Translations under genes and position numbers: made by a program | The notes under the pieces: model-generated | Told to the model about the DNA's origin: nothing | Databases searched by the model: none | The model's input: only the letters and a program-made list of their open reading frames with translations | Part shown: positions 38,912 through 48,219 of the stretch, one piece after another | Position numbering within the stretch: the first letter of the stretch is position 1 | Layout: each line of letters starts with the position of its first letter | NCBI GenBank assembly: GCA_963803545.1 | Contig: CAWDMX010000004.1 | Coordinates: 806,001 to 870,000, forward strand | From: Legionella_C sp963803545 | GTDB taxonomy: Bacteria; Pseudomonadota; Gammaproteobacteria; Legionellales; Legionellaceae | DNA: 64,000 bases | Direction of reading: 5' to 3'

Positions 38912-39617
38912 TTGGCCTGCGCCCAAAAGTGTACGCGCACTCACAACTACCCGCAGCAATGGATGCAGTCTCGAGCCATTTAGCAGTAACAACTTAGGAC
39001 TGCATGTTAGCGATAATGCCGAGCATGTTCTAAAAAATCGTAATAGCGTACGGGAAAATTTAAGCTTGCCTAACGAGCCCACTTGGTTAACACAAACTCA
39101 CAGCAATCGCTGCATTATTGTTGAAAATGATATAACTCGACAGGCTGATGCAATGATTACCCGTGACCCCAACACCGTGCTGGCCATTATGACCGCGGAT
39201 TGTTTGCCTATTTTATTATGCAGCCGCACTGGTGCGGAAATTGCCGCAATTCATGCCGGTTGGCGTGGACTACTTAATGGTATTATTGAAAATACCGTAC
39301 AGCAATTACAAAGTCCTAGACCTTCAATTCTTGCATGGATTGGACCTTCTATATGCGGTCAGTGTTTTGAGGTCAACGCAAACGTGCGCAATCAATTTTT
39401 GGCCAAATACCCGCATGCAACAGCTGTTTTCACGGCAAAAAATTCAAAGTGGCTGTTTAACTTTGTGGCCTTAGCTGAAATAATTTTGAAAATGCTGTGT
39501 ATTAATGAAGTTTATTTATCCAACGCATGCACCTTTGAGGACAATTTGAATTTTTTTTCCTACCGTCGCCAAGCACAAACAGGTAGAATGGCTTCACTAA
39601 TTTGGTTTAATAAATAG
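38883..39617 (+). CDS. pgeF: peptidoglycan editing factor PgeF (multicopper oxidase-fold, YfiH)
   Basis: The 244-residue product shows the YfiH/laccase-domain family motifs: LGLHVSD, TWLTQTHSNRCI, DAMITRDPN, VLAIMTADCLPILL, AIHAGWRGLLNGIIE, WIGPSICGQCFEV and FFSYRRQAQTGRMASLIW. Zinc/copper-ligand His and Cys residues are conserved. The family removes wrongly built muropeptides. Its start overlaps rluD by 29 bases. Confidence 0.94.
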   Translation: MLMLLNLPANWPAPKSVRALTTTRSNGCSLEPFSSNNLGLHVSDNAEHVLKNRNSVRENLSLPNEPTWLTQTHSNRCIIVENDITRQADAMITRDPNTVLAIMTADCLPILLCSRTGAEIAAIHAGWRGLLNGIIENTVQQLQSPRPSILAWIGPSICGQCFEVNANVRNQFLAKYPHATAVFTAKNSKWLFNFVALAEIILKMLCINEVYLSNACTFEDNLNFFSYRRQAQTGRMASLIWFNK

Positions 39618-39630
39618 ATATAGGAATTTT

Positions 39631-41004
39631 ATGTTTAGATTATTTAAAAAATTTACACAGGCAATTATCTTATCCACCATTTCTTGCGTGAGCTTTGCAC
39701 AGGAAATGCAGAACACCCATACCTTGGCACCCATGCTTAAAACAGTTATGCCTGCCATTGTTAATATAGCCGTTCAAGGGACGGTACAAGCCCCTGCTCT
39801 ACCTGAGGAGGAAGAGGCTGGGCCGCCCCGCTCTGGACGCTCTCAATTAATACCGGTTAAACCACGAAAATTTCAAAGCATCGGTTCAGGGGTAATTATT
39901 AACCCCAAAGCTGGTATTATTATTACGAACGATCACGTTATCCGTAATGCCGATTTAATTACGGTAACTCTTAACGATGGCCGACGATTAAAGGCCAAAT
40001 TAATTGGCAGTGATAGTGAAACGGACTTAGCCGTGTTGAAGGTCGAAGCAAAAAATTTAAAAACTCTAAAAATTGGCGACTCGGATAAAGCGGAGGTTGG
40101 TGATTTTGTTATTGCAATTGGCAATCCTTTCGGACTGAATAGTTTTGGCAATAGTCAGTCGGCAACCTTTGGTATTATTAGTGCGATGATGCGAAGTGAC
40201 TTGAATATTGAAGGTATTGAAAATTTCATCCAAACGGACGCGGCCATCAATCCAGGAAATTCGGGTGGCGCCCTAATAAACAGTCGCGGAGAATTAATAG
40301 GGATTAACACCGCTATAATTTCTCCCTACGGTGGCAATGTAGGCATTGGATTTGCAATTCCGATTAATATGGCTAAAGAAGTACTCATGCAGTTGATCAA
40401 GTTTGGCACCATCCATCGTGGGCTAATGGGAATATTTGTACAACCCTTAACCCCTGAATTGGCACAGGCTATGAACTACAGTGAAGACATCCAGGGTGCA
40501 TTAGTTGCGCAAGTTAATGAAAATTCACCCGCTGAAAAAGCCGGTTTAAAAGCAGGCGACATTATCACTAAAATCAATAACACCACCATTGGTCAAGCTA
40601 CTCAAGTTAAAACGACCATCAGTATGCTGCGTGTTGGTAGCACGGCTAAAATTACCGTGCAACGAGACGGTCATCAATTAACACTCGATGCTCTGGTAAC
40701 GGATATAAAACAACATGAACAAGAGTTGCAAAATAATAACCCATTTTTGTACGGTCTTGCTTTAAAAAACTTCGAACAAGACTCGCCACTTCACGGCCAC
40801 ATTAACGGAGTTCAAATTGTCGGAGCGGCTGAAGTAAGTGCCGGATGGCGTGCGGGGTTGCGTCCAGGCGACATAATAATTAGTGCTAACAAAAAACCTA
40901 CTAAAAATGCAACCGATTTGCAGAGCATAGCAAGCAAGCAAAAAAAACAGCTGCTTATTCAAGTATTGCGCGGACAAGGTGCTCTGTATATTTTAATTAT
41001 ATAA
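39631..41004 (+). CDS. degQ: periplasmic serine protease, Do/DegQ family
   Basis: The 457-residue product has a signal peptide ending near SCVSFAQ, a trypsin-like domain with His near 102 (TNDHVIRNA), Asp near 132 (ETDLAVLKV) and Ser near 211 (AINPGNSGGALINS), and two PDZ domains (GLMGIFVQPLTPELA; VQIVGAAEVSAGWRAGL). It degrades misfolded envelope proteins. The size and the lack of a long LA loop are closer to DegQ than DegP. It ends the miaB-rluD-pgeF run and is followed by a strong hairpin. Confidence 0.93.
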   Translation: MFRLFKKFTQAIILSTISCVSFAQEMQNTHTLAPMLKTVMPAIVNIAVQGTVQAPALPEEEEAGPPRSGRSQLIPVKPRKFQSIGSGVIINPKAGIIITNDHVIRNADLITVTLNDGRRLKAKLIGSDSETDLAVLKVEAKNLKTLKIGDSDKAEVGDFVIAIGNPFGLNSFGNSQSATFGIISAMMRSDLNIEGIENFIQTDAAINPGNSGGALINSRGELIGINTAIISPYGGNVGIGFAIPINMAKEVLMQLIKFGTIHRGLMGIFVQPLTPELAQAMNYSEDIQGALVAQVNENSPAEKAGLKAGDIITKINNTTIGQATQVKTTISMLRVGSTAKITVQRDGHQLTLDALVTDIKQHEQELQNNNPFLYGLALKNFEQDSPLHGHINGVQIVGAAEVSAGWRAGLRPGDIIISANKKPTKNATDLQSIASKQKKQLLIQVLRGQGALYILII

Positions 41005-41010
41005 TTTTGC

Positions 41011-41060
41011 GATGTAAGGAAGTCAATCTATGAGTGACTTCCTTACATCAGTTTTAATTT
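41011..41060 (+). terminator. terminator after degQ
   Basis: GATGTAAGGAAGTCA (41011-41025) and TGACTTCCTTACATC (41035-41049) pair perfectly over 15 bp around a nine-base loop, followed by AGTTTTAATTT. It closes the miaB-to-degQ transcription unit. Confidence 0.8.
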
Positions 41061-41185
41061 CAATGGGCTAGTACCTTATAAAACGCTAACCAGGCAGTTG
41101 CTGTTAATTCTTGATACTTTGCTCTTTATCCAGGTTTAAATTTACGCAATAATACTAATTAAAATTTAAAATTTGCCAATATCTC

Positions 41186-41214
41186 TTGACAAAATAACCA
41201 TAAAAAGACACAAT
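41186..41214 (+). promoter_or_regulatory. sigma-70-type promoter of tRNA-Met
   Basis: A perfect -35 TTGACA (41186-41191), a 17-base spacer and a -10 CACAAT (41209-41214) lie 12 bases ahead of the tRNA. The position and spacing fit a housekeeping promoter. Confidence 0.75.
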
Positions 41215-41226
41215 CTTGCTCGCAGT

Positions 41227-41303
41227 GGCTATGTGGCTCAGCTGGTTAGAGCGCGGCACTCATAATGCTGAGGTCGGTGGTTCGAGTCCACCCATAGCCA
41301 CCA
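41227..41303 (+). tRNA. tRNA-Met (CAT), elongator
   Basis: The 77-base cloverleaf has the acceptor stem GGCTATG/CATAGCC, the D arm GCTCAGCTGGTTAGAGC, an anticodon loop CTCATAA with CAT, the T arm GGTTCGAGTCC and an encoded CCA. The GGCTA acceptor matches elongator tRNA-Met better than initiator tRNA (which has an unpaired first base) or tRNA-Ile2 (GGCCC type). It marks the change from compact core genes to the IS-rich region on its right. Confidence 0.95.
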
Positions 41304-41484
41304 CTTTACACTAATTTATCAATTGTATTTCTTATTCTATATCGCCGTTAATAACAAACATTTTTTTAACTGGGTCCAAATGCCATGATTTTAATCAGAT
41401 AGAATCGAATTCATAGGCAGAATCTGCCCTATTGATTTCTATCCAATTATTCATCACCTGAAAAAACTATTGAATGGTTTATTG

Positions 41485-42726
41485 CTACAGTTTATGAGTA
41501 AGAAGCGGTGAAAAATGTTTTAAATTCTCAAAAGTTGTTTGGATTTCCTCGTAATCCTTTCCCCAAAAAAGTACACTCAAAGATGCATCCAACAGCGTTT
41601 CTGCTTGCGTTAAACGTTCACCAACGTGAACAAAAGTACTAAATCTATGCTGCACCGTCATTTCTGGATAATTTATTTCTTTAACCTCACCTAAGAGTTT
41701 AGGATAGGTTAACCATCCAGCGTACGTGATGTGGTTATTAACAGGCTCCAAAGATGCGCTAACTTCAATTTGGGTTTGATACTGTAGCAACTCTAGGTGT
41801 TCTCCATATATTATCTCGTACATATCCGGTACTAGCGCTCCCGGAGTCCTGGCCGCAGCCTCCAAAAAAACGAGCTCGCCTGTTTTGCGCTCTTTGAACA
41901 GCTCAATATGAAATGCTGAAGAAATTGAACCTAAAGCAAAAAGCACTGTCTGACAAAATTCAAACACTTGATCGTTTAACGTAGAGTCAATTATAGGAAT
42001 ACTCCCCATAGGAGATCCCTTTGAAAATTGCGCAGGTGGATTTGCATAAGCTCCTACAGAGAAAAAGACAACCCTATCTTTTTGTACAACCATATCGCAG
42101 TGATACAATTCGCCTTCAATATATTCATCAATTTCAAATTGCCACGGTTTTTGACTTATTTCTTCAAGTACTCTGTTCAACTCATCCTGTTTTTTAACAT
42201 GATAGGTGCTAATGCTACTTACTAAATCAATTGGTTTAATAAACATTGGCAATCCTACTTCCAAAACTAATTGAGCAGCATAGGATTCAGGATTTTCTAA
42301 AAATCTATTCTTATCAAATAAAATGAATTGTGGAACTCGAACTTTACCAGCAAGTTTTATTTTTGATTCGGCTTTATTCACAAAGGGCATTAAATTCTGC
42401 ACACCCGCACCGGGAATACCGTATTTTTCACGCAAGCCTGCCATTACAAGTTGAGTACTGTCTTCATTAGTAAGAAGTTGTATAGTATCCGCGTGATAAA
42501 GGGCTAAGTATTCTTTTAGTATTTCCTCAACTTCTTCCAACTGCACCTGATGAAAACTGCGGGTAATTGTATGCACCGCATCAAATAAAATCCGATTTTC
42601 ATCAGAAAGATTTGTAATTGCGTAATCGCTAGCGATTAGAATTTTTTTTGAGCCCGCCTCAAATGAAAGCTCTGTAAGATTCGCTTTGATGGCAACAACA
42701 TTGTATAAAAAAATATAAACTTTCAT
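41485..42726 (-). CDS. ATP-grasp domain enzyme
   Basis: The 413-residue product has the ATP-grasp pattern: an N-terminal Rossmann-like region, the pre-grasp YGIPGAGVQNLMPFVNKAESKIKL, LPMFIKPIDLVSSISTY (lysine of the ATP site), FEIDEYIEGELYHCDMVV and SSAFHIELFKERKTGELVFLEAAARTPG (metal-binding Glu and Arg). Such proteins often ligate carboxylates to amines, as in L-amino-acid ligases or carnosine synthase. A degraded IS30-like element begins about 20 bases upstream of its ATG, so its own promoter has probably been displaced. Confidence 0.78.
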   Translation of the reverse strand: MKVYIFLYNVVAIKANLTELSFEAGSKKILIASDYAITNLSDENRILFDAVHTITRSFHQVQLEEVEEILKEYLALYHADTIQLLTNEDSTQLVMAGLREKYGIPGAGVQNLMPFVNKAESKIKLAGKVRVPQFILFDKNRFLENPESYAAQLVLEVGLPMFIKPIDLVSSISTYHVKKQDELNRVLEEISQKPWQFEIDEYIEGELYHCDMVVQKDRVVFFSVGAYANPPAQFSKGSPMGSIPIIDSTLNDQVFEFCQTVLFALGSISSAFHIELFKERKTGELVFLEAAARTPGALVPDMYEIIYGEHLELLQYQTQIEVSASLEPVNNHITYAGWLTYPKLLGEVKEINYPEMTVQHRFSTFVHVGERLTQAETLLDASLSVLFWGKDYEEIQTTFENLKHFSPLLTHKL

Positions 42727-42744
42727 GGGTAAACCTAGCCGGTT

Positions 42745-43818
42745 TTAATGTCCAAGTGCAACAAGGTTAAGTTTATAAGCCCAATAAGCCTTAAAATCAA
42801 AAGCGCCATCGGGAAGAAACAACTCTGCTGGGCATTCCCAAGCTAATGACTTTTTGGGTCGCGCATTAAATTTTCCTGCAATGTCATCAGTGTCTTGTTG
42901 CGCAAAAGCCGGGAAAGCATAGTCTTTTGGAAGCTCCTGTCGTAACAAAGCCTTGGTATTTTTATTTTGACCGCGCTCCAAAGAACTACGTGGATGAGCA
43001 CAGTAAACCGCGATGCCTGTGTTTTCCGCTAATATTGCATGCTGAGCCATTTCGCGGCCTTGATCATATGACAGATAACGACGCACGGCTACATCAAAGC
43101 GCTGCAGTTTGCTGCTAATACCCTCTGTTGCAACTTGCTCTCTCCCGTTTAATAGCTGTAGCAAAAGGACTAAGCGTGTTTTTCGCTCTACCAAGGCACC
43201 CATTTGAGAACGATTGGCTACAGCCTGGATGTGAACGCACTCACCGTGTCCGTTCACCAGTCGTTCGACAATGTCGGTGGAATGTTGATTAATGCTCTTC
43301 ATGTTAGGTATTTGCCCACGTCGGTCGCATTCACGTGCGCGAGGTCGCCTCATGTTATGATCGCAGCGTAGTGAGTCAATAATCTCTGTCCGCAGTTTGC
43401 CCTTAAGCATCGCGTAAATTGCTTGGTAAAAAATTTCGCGGCAAAGTTTAATAGGTTTGTTCAACCGTGACATTGTACCGGCACTCTCTTCTGGAGATAC
43501 GCCTTGTCGCGACCCATCCATAACGTGTACCCATCGTGTGTTGCCAACAACGAGTGTCGGTTCAACACGGGTGAGCGCAGCTAACTTATCCGCCTGTATG
43601 TTCGATTGACAAAAAGAATAGCCCCCTGCTATGGATGCACGTCCAACAGACCGAACATGCGGTGTCGGTACCCGGCCATTGCGTGCAAGTGCACGAGCAA
43701 TTAATGAGCGATGATGAATTAATCCTTCGGCGATTACAGAAGGACTAAATCCCTGATGTAAGTGTGCTAGGATTAATACCCGTTTGTTTAGTGTGATAGG
43801 TTTGTAATTTTTTGCCAT
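42745..43818 (-). pseudogene. IS30 family transposase, catalytic residues lost
   Basis: The 357-residue frame is open and has the IS30 layout: N-terminal YKPITLNKRVLILAHLHQGFS helix-turn-helix region, RRGQIPNMKSI, and RSQMGALVERKTRLVLLLQL. The first catalytic Asp of the family (W-E-G-D) is replaced in GHGECVHIQAVANRSQ, and the final Glu (N-E-N-T-N-G) is Lys in GQNKNTKALLRQ; only the middle Asp in LSYDQGREMA remains. It is therefore most likely inactive even though no stop interrupts it. Confidence 0.7.
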
Positions 43819-43856
43819 GCAATATTATCTCATAATTAAGTGTTACACTTGGAATT
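42747..43856 (-). mobile_element. IS30-like element with terminal inverted repeats
   Basis: Imperfect inverted repeats flank the transposase: AATGTCCAAGTGCAACA at 42747-42763 and, reversed, AATTCCAAGTGTAACA at 43841-43856 (core TCCAAGTGYAACA). The exact outer borders and any target duplication could not be fixed. It separates the ATP-grasp gene from the sequence upstream. Confidence 0.6.
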
Positions 43857-43858
43857 AG

Positions 43859-44296
43859 AGTGCGCCCAAATATAATCACACTGTTAATGAAATATAACAC
43901 ATACTAATCAAATCTGCTTACCCTGAACGCATATTGTCCTAATTATATTTTATATTAACACCTGGAATACAGGTTTAAAAATATAGTTTATAATCTAGGA
44001 GAGAAGCACCTTATGTTTTTTTTAGTCAAAATAGGCTTAGCAGTTTTTTCAAGCACAGCTTGATTTTTTAATTGATTTACTTAACATTCGCTTGTAATAG
44101 AGATAGACCTGGGCAGAATAGAGAACAGATGCTTCCAGCCCGGTTACAAGGAAGTTAAAACAATTTGAGTTATCTTAAAAAATGAAGTGAAGTGACTTGC
44201 TTATTTTTCGAGTAATGAACGTATTTACAAGAGTATACTTCATAATATCGAATAAATCTATAAAAATGCCCAACTTACAAACATTGAGACTGTATT
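43859..44296. other. non-coding gap upstream of the hybrid kinase gene
   Basis: About 440 AT-rich bases without a gene-like frame. A small hairpin CAAGC-ACA-GCTTG followed by ATTTTTTAA sits near 44053-44072 and could end rightward transcription. The rest presumably contains the promoter of the kinase gene. Confidence 0.4.
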
Positions 44297-46342
44297 ATGA
44301 CCGACAATTATACCCCTGAAGATTCCAATAAATTTATTGAAATTCTTTTTAATAGCATGCCTTTTTCATATATTTTTTGGAAAAATACCAACGGCGTGTA
44401 TATGGGTGCAAGTACGCAACAAATTAAAATGTTCGGCAAGGATGTTAAGGATGCTAAGGGCTTTATCGGAAAAACCATATTTGAAGTTTTGGAAGACTAC
44501 GATACAGCACAATTAATTGATATTACCGATAGAGAGGTAATGAAGACGGGCATCCCGCAAACATTAGAAGAGTCTATTATAATGCCCAATGGTGAAAAAA
44601 AATTTTTTCTTTCACAGAAGCAACCTATACGCAACACAGAAAATAAAATCATTGGATTGCTTGGTTTTTCATTAGATATTACAGAACGAAAAGAATTGGA
44701 AGACGAGCTTAGAAAGGCAAAAGAATTGGCAGAAATATCAAGCCAAGCTAAATCAAAATTTATACAGAATATGAGTCACGACATTCGTACTCCTTTAACC
44801 GGTATTATCGGACTTTCAAACATATTAGCGCAGGATGCTTTTAATGAAGCCAATCGTGAAAATGCAAAAATGCTTAACGCCAGTGGCGAGCAGCTCTTAT
44901 CTCTTTTAAACAGCGTTCTTGATATAGCCTCTAGTGGCTCTGTTAGTGAACGTTTGGAGATAACATCTTTTAGTATTCATAATCTTTTGCATAATTTACT
45001 TGAGCTTGAATTGCCTGCTTTAAAAATTAATAATCTCACGTTGCAATTAAAAATTGATGAAAAAATACCCTTTTTAATTGCTTCTGATAAAGAAAAAATG
45101 TATCGAATTTTATTAAACTTACTTAGTAACTCAATCAAGTTTACTGAGGAAGGTTTTATAACCATTACCGCTAAACTGATTGATACCAATGAAAACGACT
45201 TAACCTTACAGTTTATAATTACCGACAGTGGTATCGGTATTCCCAAGACAGACATTAAGAAAATCTTTAATGCTTTTTACCGCGTTCACCCGTCTTATGA
45301 GGGAAAATACAAAGGGTTTGGTATTGGGCTCCATCTAGTTAAACAATACGTTGATATTCTCAACGGTACTATTCGAGTTAAAAGTATAGAGGGGAAAGGC
45401 ACCACTTTTTACTTTACTTTGCACGTTCAAAAAGTGGCGCATGCTGAGGAAATACATAGTGTAAATCTCAAAAAAAATACCGCATCTTTTCGGCCTCATA
45501 GTGCTCCGTTAGTTGCCATTGTTTCTCAGGAAAAAGAAAACCTATTAACTACAAAAGCGAATGTTTTATTAGTAGAAGACAATCCTGTAGCTATGAAAGT
45601 TGCGACTATGATTTTGAGTAAAGCGGGGGTTACCACCGATACGGCTTACAATAGTCGCGACGCATTTTCACTGTTTGTTAAAAATCGTTATGATTTTGTA
45701 GTGACGGATATAGGCCTACCTGATTTTTCAGGATTTGAACTTGCAAAAAAAATGCAGGCTTACGAGAAGAGCAATCGTCTTGGTGATAGAACAACGCCTA
45801 TTATCGGTTTAACGGCGCATGCTGGACAAGAAGCATTTTCTGAGTGCGATAAAAGCGCGATAGTCAAGCTCTGTGAAAAACCACTGACCACTAAAATGGT
45901 GGATGCTTATATTGCTCAATACGCTCATTTTTCTAAAGAGGAAGATAAAGAGGCTGCTTCCTCTGAATTAATTTCGAAGGAATTGCCTTTACTTGATATT
46001 GAGCTTGGTATTAGTTACTTAGGCTCTTTACATATTTTTGGTGAAATGCTGGAGATTTTAACACATCAAAGTATGAAAACAGTTATCACTGATTTGAGCA
46101 AATATTACCGAAATAATGAATGGCAGTTGTTTAAAAAAGCAGCCCATCAATTCAAAAGTAGCTGCTTATATTGTGCTACAACTAAGCTATTGAGCTGTAC
46201 GCAGGAATTAGAGTTATTAGCAGACACCCAGGACTCAAAAACAATTGAACCCGTGTATCAGAAGTTTCTCAAATGTTTAGCCGAAACTAGAAGTCACATT
46301 AAGGCATGGCTGTGTTCAAACTATACACTTAAAGACCAATGA
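44297..46342 (+). CDS. soluble hybrid sensor histidine kinase (PAS-HisKA-HATPase-REC-HPt)
   Basis: The 681-residue product has no membrane span. Domains in order: a PAS domain (about 10-140, ending LLGFSLDITERKELED), HisKA with the phospho-His near 161 (NMSHDIRTPLTGIIGLS), HATPase_c (LLNLLSNSIKFTEEG, ITDSGIGIP, GFGIGLHLVKQYV), a receiver with phospho-Asp near 470 (VLLVEDNPVAMKVATMI; VVTDIGLPDFSGFEL; IIGLTAHAG), and an HPt domain with His near 617 (KKAAHQFKSSCLYC). It has all modules of a four-step phosphorelay except the final output regulator, which is not adjacent. The architecture is ArcB-like. Confidence 0.92.
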   Translation: MTDNYTPEDSNKFIEILFNSMPFSYIFWKNTNGVYMGASTQQIKMFGKDVKDAKGFIGKTIFEVLEDYDTAQLIDITDREVMKTGIPQTLEESIIMPNGEKKFFLSQKQPIRNTENKIIGLLGFSLDITERKELEDELRKAKELAEISSQAKSKFIQNMSHDIRTPLTGIIGLSNILAQDAFNEANRENAKMLNASGEQLLSLLNSVLDIASSGSVSERLEITSFSIHNLLHNLLELELPALKINNLTLQLKIDEKIPFLIASDKEKMYRILLNLLSNSIKFTEEGFITITAKLIDTNENDLTLQFIITDSGIGIPKTDIKKIFNAFYRVHPSYEGKYKGFGIGLHLVKQYVDILNGTIRVKSIEGKGTTFYFTLHVQKVAHAEEIHSVNLKKNTASFRPHSAPLVAIVSQEKENLLTTKANVLLVEDNPVAMKVATMILSKAGVTTDTAYNSRDAFSLFVKNRYDFVVTDIGLPDFSGFELAKKMQAYEKSNRLGDRTTPIIGLTAHAGQEAFSECDKSAIVKLCEKPLTTKMVDAYIAQYAHFSKEEDKEAASSELISKELPLLDIELGISYLGSLHIFGEMLEILTHQSMKTVITDLSKYYRNNEWQLFKKAAHQFKSSCLYCATTKLLSCTQELELLADTQDSKTIEPVYQKFLKCLAETRSHIKAWLCSNYTLKDQ

Positions 46343-47131
46343 TTAACACCGTAAAGCCACTAGTATTTAGTGTCTATAATTTCAAAATAAATGATAACAA
46401 ACGGCCTAATCCGCTCACCGGAAGCATCCCATCCAGATAACGACTTAAGGTTTGTAGCCTAGTCTCTATTTTTAGCCCTCCTTAAATTCGGGTTAGTATG
46501 GAATTATGCACCGTCGGCGTAAAAAGTCGTGAAGATTACAAAAATTAGCTAGGGAATTAATTATGCTTATAGACTTTAATTTTTTTTGCAGAAACCTTGA
46601 AAATCAAGGATTTAAAGACATACGAACTTTTTGGAATGAATTAAAAAAAAATAATTGTTCCTATGATCAATTATCAACACTGCTAGATACAATTCCACGC
46701 TTAGAAAAATGTCTTTTTCGTCATCAAATTAAATGCGTAGCTACGCAAGATCAAGGAATTCAAATTTTAAGTTTTATTGAAGAGCACAAATTGGATTCTT
46801 TTTTCTCTTCCAGATGATACGATTATTAATACTTCAGACACTCTCGATGACCTATCAAACATTAGTAAAAATAAAGAAAACTTCAGTAAGCGCACTAAAA
46901 AAATATACGGTATAGCTCTAAAATTTAACGCAATTATTTTATTACAAGAGCTCCTTGACAATGAGAAAAACCACACTAGAAAATGTTTTATTGATATGAA
47001 GCATGGTGTAACTAACAATACTCCAGGGCATAACTATTTAAGAAGCACTCAACCTTATTCGGTAATCGTCCCTAAAAATAATTGATGCCAAAAGTAGAAT
47101 TTTCTCGTACCCTTTACGCAGGAGATTCTGC

Positions 47132-47395
47132 ATGAAAAAATCAAAATTTAGTGACAGTCAAATTATGTCGATCATCAAGCAAAGTGAAGCAGGCGTACCT
47201 GTTCCAGAACTTTGTCGTGAACATGGCATGAGTTCAGCAACGTTTTATAAATGGCGTGCAAAATATGGTGGCCTGGACTTGCCGATGATGACCCGACTAA
47301 AAGAGCTCGAGTCTGAAAATGCCCGTTTGAAGAAGATGTACGCTGAAGAGCGCCTAAAATCTGAGATTCTTCGCGAGGTGCTTGAAAAAAAGTAG
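47132..47395 (+). CDS. IS3 family transposase OrfA
   Basis: The 87-residue protein (KSKFSDSQIMSIIKQSEAG, then ELCREHGMSSATFYKWRAKYG) is a helix-turn-helix DNA-binding protein with a leucine-zipper-like tail (LKELESENARLKKMYAEER). A run of seven A followed by G at 47385-47392 sits just before its stop, and the -1 frame continues into orfB without a stop, so an OrfAB fusion transposase by -1 slippage is expected, as known for this family. Confidence 0.92.
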   Translation: MKKSKFSDSQIMSIIKQSEAGVPVPELCREHGMSSATFYKWRAKYGGLDLPMMTRLKELESENARLKKMYAEERLKSEILREVLEKK

Positions 47396-47433
47396 TTAAG
47401 CCATCCAGTCGAAAGCAGCTTGCACAGAAAGCC

Positions 47434-48219
47434 GTGCAGGAAAAATTTATCTCCGTACGGATGGCCTGTTGTTTATTTAGCATTAGTGAAACTTGCTATC
47501 GTTACCAATTGAAGCTGAATGATGAAAATGCTCATATTGCAGACTGGTTGTTGCGTTTGACTAAAAATAATCGCAATTGGGGTTTTGGCCTTTGTTTTTT
47601 ATATTTGCGTAACGTTAAAGGTTACAAATGGAACCATAAGCGTGTTTATCGTATTTATAGAGAGCTCGAGCTGAATTTAAGAATCAAACCCAAAAAGCGG
47701 TTAATTAGGGAAAAGCCAGAGGCGCTAACGGTTCCTCAAGCAATAAACGAATGCTGGTCAATGGATTTTATGCATGATCAGTTACAAAACGGGCGTAGTT
47801 ATCGTTTATTTAACGTGATTGATGACTTCAATCGAGAAGGCCTTACCATTGAAGCTGACTTCTCTTTGCCTGCTGAGCGTGTGATTAGGGCGCTTGATCA
47901 GGTTATTGAGTGGCGTGGTAAGCCTTTTCAGATACGTTGTGATAATGGACCTGAATATATCAGTCACTTGCTTACACAATGGGCTGAAAAACACAAAATA
48001 ACGCTATTGTTTATTCAGCCAGGCAACCCACAACAAAATGCCTATGTTGAGCGTTATAACAGAACCGTACGATATGATTGGTTAAACCAGTATTTATTTA
48101 GTACGATCGAGGAAGTTCAGAATATGGCCACAAAATGGTTGTGGTCTTATAACAACGAACGGCCTAACATGGCAATTGGAGGTATACCGCCCAGACAAAA
48201 ACTGAAATTAGTAGCTTAG
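47434..48219 (+). CDS. IS3 family transposase OrfB (DDE integrase domain)
   Basis: The 261-residue product has an rve-type catalytic core: SMDFMHDQLQNGRSYRLFNVIDD (first Asp), FQIRCDNGPEYIS (second Asp) and PQQNAYVERYNRTVRYDWL (Glu). In the -1 frame relative to orfA, the open frame reaches back to the slippery site, so it is probably made as the OrfAB fusion. Confidence 0.93.
   Translation: MQEKFISVRMACCLFSISETCYRYQLKLNDENAHIADWLLRLTKNNRNWGFGLCFLYLRNVKGYKWNHKRVYRIYRELELNLRIKPKKRLIREKPEALTVPQAINECWSMDFMHDQLQNGRSYRLFNVIDDFNREGLTIEADFSLPAERVIRALDQVIEWRGKPFQIRCDNGPEYISHLLTQWAEKHKITLLFIQPGNPQQNAYVERYNRTVRYDWLNQYLFSTIEEVQNMATKWLWSYNNERPNMAIGGIPPRQKLKLVA

Noticed and set aside
41227..41303. tRNA-Ile2 (CAT, lysidine-modified) instead of tRNA-Met
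   Set aside because: The acceptor stem GGCTATG and the anticodon stem are closer to elongator tRNA-Met; tilS presence only shows that a tRNA-Ile2 exists somewhere in the genome.
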